A stretch of DNA of 64,000 nucleotides from Draconibacterium sediminis. Lineage in GTDB: Bacteria; Bacteroidota; Bacteroidia; Bacteroidales; Prolixibacteraceae. The notes below the pieces were generated by a model. The model was not told where the DNA came from, did no database searches, and saw only the letters and a list, made by a program, of their open reading frames with translations. Location of the stretch: positions 1 to 64,000 of the forward strand of contig NZ_JRHC01000003.1 of the NCBI RefSeq assembly GCF_000949475.1. The letters run 5' to 3'. Shown in pieces: positions 61,872 through 64,000 of this stretch (positions are counted from its first letter, which is position 1; each line of letters opens with the position of its first letter). Position numbers and translations under genes: made by a program.

Positions 61872-61907
61872 GCTCCCCTTTTGAGGGGAGCTTCCGTCGA
61901 TTGACGG
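61872..61907. repeat. Family C palindrome pair
   Basis: GCTCCCCT/AGGGGAGC (61872-61891) and CCGTC/GACGG (61894-61907), the same two-palindrome layout as at 52060-52107. Confidence 0.7.
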
Positions 61908-61943
61908 ATGAGGGTAAAGCTTTAAACAGCTAACTTTCTATTT

Positions 61944-61991
61944 CAAAAAAAAGCCCGGGGCCGTACGTTAAAATGCATACAGCTCCGGGCT
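61944..61991 (-). terminator. Terminator for the DUF3570 cluster (minus strand)
   Basis: Stem AGCCCGGGGC/GCTCCGGGCT (one mismatch) with a 20-nt loop; T-run on the minus strand, 25 bases past the stop. Confidence 0.85.
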
Positions 61992-62014
61992 CGAATAGTG
62001 CAGTTGCCAATTTT

Positions 62015-63295
62015 TTAATCAACCACGAACTTCACTCCAAACGAAAACATCGATGCGGTGAATGCCGAGTCGCGGTCGTATTTGTGGTATTTTAAATCGA
62101 TACTTTTTAAGCCCAATTTCCAGATGTGCCCTTTCGTAAACACATCGGTGTAGCTTATACCAAAGCCGTAGTTGTTGGCCGAAAATTCCGACAGGTCGTA
62201 GTCCGAGGTGTAAAATTCTTCGGTAGATAAATGCTCGTTGTACGGCGCAAAATAGTCGGCTGCCGTTTGGTTGTAAAACCGGTACGACGGGTATAGCGTA
62301 AACTTATCGGTAATTTTTACCGGGATTTCAATGCTTGCCGTGTGCGAAGTAATTCCCCAGTCGTCGGTGTAATACCGGTAAAAGGTTCGCAAGGTTACCC
62401 GGTGGTTTACAAAATAGTTGAGGCGGGCCCCCAGCGCAATTTTAAAGCGCGAGTCGGGCAGCTGCTCAATATCGTCGGCCAAATGGAAATTCTCGAAAAA
62501 GTAATCTTCCTTATCGGCAAAATAAATGCGGTGAAACGGTGTCGACAGCAACCCATCCTGCAATATAAAATCGGCCGAAACATAACCTGTCATCCGGCTC
62601 GACAGGATTTGCGAAAGACCGATACCCGCCGAGTAAGAGTTCCGTGCTTTGCTGCTATGTTCGTTAAACGACGGGTCGTAGCCGGGAACTACCTGTTGGA
62701 ATGAACTTCCCTCATCCGGCCTTAGTTCGATAGGGTAGATGAGGCTCCAGGTATCGAGGTACACGTTGCCATTCAGCGATAACTCGGTGTTCTTTTCGTT
62801 GAACAACCAGGTGCGTCCTCCGCCGAATCCAATCGAAATATAATCGAATTCGGCAGAACCCGATAGGTTGGCATTCCACAGCCGGTTTCTGTCGTCGGAG
62901 CTGTGGCTGTAACTTCCAACCACATTTCCCCATACATCCGATTTTGATGCGCCGCTACTGGCCACAAAAGGGTCGGCCGGCTGTTTGCCATCGAAAGGGT
63001 TTACGTTACTTGATGATGCCGAAGTGTAGGCCGAAATGTTCGCGTTTATAGTCAGCACGTCGTCGTCGTTCAACGGAACAGCCACGATTATAGTTGGCGA
63101 AAAATCGGTAAGTTCCTCGGTTCCCCGGCCACCTGTGACAGCGGCATTTTCTCCATCCTGCTCGTAATAGTTCAGCAGAATATCTATCTCTGTATGTTCC
63201 AGTACGCGTTTTTTGTATTCGCCCGCAGCATTGTCGTCCTGGGCGCTAACAGCAAGCACTGAAGCAATCAATAATAAACTCAATAAATACTTCAT
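62015..63295 (-). CDS. DUF3570 outer-membrane beta-barrel protein
   Basis: A 426-residue protein with a signal peptide (MKYLLSLLLIASVLAVSAQ). Repeated amphipathic beta-strands with aromatic girdles and a C-terminal strand FSFGVKFVVD indicate a large outer-membrane barrel. DUF3570 genes sit with DUF4266 and ApbE in many Gram-negatives, as here, suggesting a flavin-linked extracytoplasmic redox or export system; role is inference. Last gene of the cluster. Confidence 0.88.
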   Translation of the reverse strand: MKYLLSLLLIASVLAVSAQDDNAAGEYKKRVLEHTEIDILLNYYEQDGENAAVTGGRGTEELTDFSPTIIVAVPLNDDDVLTINANISAYTSASSSNVNPFDGKQPADPFVASSGASKSDVWGNVVGSYSHSSDDRNRLWNANLSGSAEFDYISIGFGGGRTWLFNEKNTELSLNGNVYLDTWSLIYPIELRPDEGSSFQQVVPGYDPSFNEHSSKARNSYSAGIGLSQILSSRMTGYVSADFILQDGLLSTPFHRIYFADKEDYFFENFHLADDIEQLPDSRFKIALGARLNYFVNHRVTLRTFYRYYTDDWGITSHTASIEIPVKITDKFTLYPSYRFYNQTAADYFAPYNEHLSTEEFYTSDYDLSEFSANNYGFGISYTDVFTKGHIWKLGLKSIDLKYHKYDRDSAFTASMFSFGVKFVVD

Positions 63296-63308
63296 GTTTT
63301 AACTGGAT

Positions 63309-63530
63309 TTAATTGCAGCCGCATCCGCCACCGGTTTTACCTCCGTTTGCTCCCGAAGCAGCCTCTCTGTACGATTGAAAAGTAGTTTGAAATTTGTCGA
63401 TCTTGCGGTCGGCCAAGGCCATATCCGGATCGTTTATATTTACCTTTTCGTACTCTTTAAGTACTGTGCACGAACTGAAAAGCATGATGCCCAGTCCGGC
63501 CATTAAAACAAATTTTTTCTTCATCCTCAT
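63309..63530 (-). CDS. DUF4266 small lipoprotein
   Basis: A 73-residue SPII lipoprotein (lipobox FSSC, near Cys21). Short KEYEKVNINDPDMA segment, then a Gly/Cys tail TGGGCGCN. Partner of DUF3570 and ApbE by gene order. Its start codon overlaps the ApbE stop (ATGA). The GGGCGC tail could bind a metal or be a modification site (inference). Confidence 0.87.
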   Translation of the reverse strand: MRMKKKFVLMAGLGIMLFSSCTVLKEYEKVNINDPDMALADRKIDKFQTTFQSYREAASGANGGKTGGGCGCN

Positions 63531-64000
63531 TTTGTTTCGATTTTAATATTTTCTGATTGATGAATATTTCCTTTATCGTCAACGATTATACATTCTATTT
63601 GAGGCAACTGGTTAATGCGGTCGAGACCCACATCAATTCCCATTACAAAAACTGATGTTGCCAGTGCATCAGCCAGTTCGGCCTTAGGCGCAAATACAGT
63701 AGCACTGATAATGCCATGTGCCGGATAACCGGTTCGCGGATCGATGATGTGTGTGTAGCGTATTCCGTTGAATTGTACATATTTTTCGTAGTCGCCCGAA
63801 GTTACCACCGCACCATTTTTAATGGGTAGCAGTGCAAAGGCCTTGTCTTTGTTCATGGGGTTGGTAATGGCCACTCTCCAGTACGAGCCATCGGGTTGTT
63901 TGCCCCAGGTATTCATATCGCCCGATGCGTTAATGATACCCGCACTCACACCTTTGCTCATCAGCAATGCTTTGGCTTTGTCGGCAGCATAACCTTTGCC
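63527..64000 (-). CDS. ApbE-family FAD:protein FMN transferase, cut by window edge
   Basis: The C-terminal 157 residues of a second ApbE; the frame is open to base 64000 (GKGYAADKAKALLMSKG is the typical ApbE helix). The Met at 63967 is internal, not the start. Motifs: INASGDMNTWGKQPDGS, THIIDPRTGYPAHG, LADALATSVFVMG. Coupled to DUF4266 by the ATGA overlap. It would flavinylate an unseen periplasmic target. Confidence 0.93.
   Translation of the reverse strand, partial: GKGYAADKAKALLMSKGVSAGIINASGDMNTWGKQPDGSYWRVAITNPMNKDKAFALLPIKNGAVVTSGDYEKYVQFNGIRYTHIIDPRTGYPAHGIISATVFAPKAELADALATSVFVMGIDVGLDRINQLPQIECIIVDDKGNIHQSENIKIETK

Larger units (their letters stand above)
61684..62014. other. 331-base gap with repeat and terminator
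   Basis: Holds the family-C palindromes at 61872-61907 and the DUF3570 terminator at 61944-61991; otherwise no gene seen. Confidence 0.6.

Overview
The window reads as a chromosomal segment of a Bacteroidota bacterium, most likely Marinilabiliales (Prolixibacteraceae-like). This rests on the many Bacteroidota-type -7 promoter boxes (TAnnTTTG), the general lack of Shine-Dalgarno sites, the many SPII lipoproteins, the protein families (DUF3276/PUR, DUF4266/DUF3570, GH110-like, S1 sulfatase, Tex, MutS2) and the overall protein sequence character. The genus is inference. No rRNA, tRNA, CRISPR array or intact insertion sequence was seen.

Layout. 73-3569: envelope and housekeeping operon (O-antigen ligase-like, DUF2520, KdsC-like phosphatase, Maf). 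3.7-7 kb: orphan sugar-binding lipoprotein, ferredoxin-NADP reductase-like protein, MiaB. 7.2-24.2 kb: a loose glycan-degradation neighbourhood (lipase-like lipoprotein, ThuA-domain protein, GH3 beta-glucosidase, GH110-like beta-helix protein, S1 sulfatase, BNR sialidase-like lipoprotein) interrupted by a membrane-tethered AraC-type protein, a 1.36-kb gene-free stretch with several hairpins, a HAD phosphatase and MutS2. 24.3-44.9 kb: core genes (AGCS symporter, VanX-like dipeptidase, Tex, Ffh, FolD, PUR protein, ABC-F, class C beta-lactamase-like hydrolase, Nth, PLP decarboxylase, acylphosphatase, ApbE, OhrR with glutathione peroxidase). 45-54.7 kb: an arsenic-resistance region made of two ArsR-led clusters. 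One carries ArsE/F/G-like genes, a BFD-like [2Fe-2S] protein and an ArsP/SO_0444-type permease; the other carries ArsC and Acr3, with a ferredoxin-nitroreductase fusion just downstream. CorA lies between them. 54.8-57.2 kb: FabF and a FemAB-type transferase. 57.4-60.6 kb: AT-rich island of five small unknown genes, all on the minus strand and partly separated by attC-like folded sites. 61-64 kb: cobalamin adenosyltransferase and the DUF3570-DUF4266-ApbE cluster cut by the window edge.

Most notable: the leader of corA encodes a 16-residue peptide starting MDEGP and contains two mutually exclusive hairpins, the second of which hides a perfect AGGAGG ribosome-binding site. This looks like a translation attenuator whose logic parallels the Mg-responsive mgtL leader of enterobacteria. 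Other second looks: three near-identical 18-bp ArsR operators, one enclosing a promoter -7 box; a GxxExxY gene bracketed by inverted 25-bp repeats with a third solo copy elsewhere; the cassette-array-like island; a GH110-like protein with an altered acidic pair; candidate small RNAs at 14.3-15.3 kb; and several families of intergenic palindromes.
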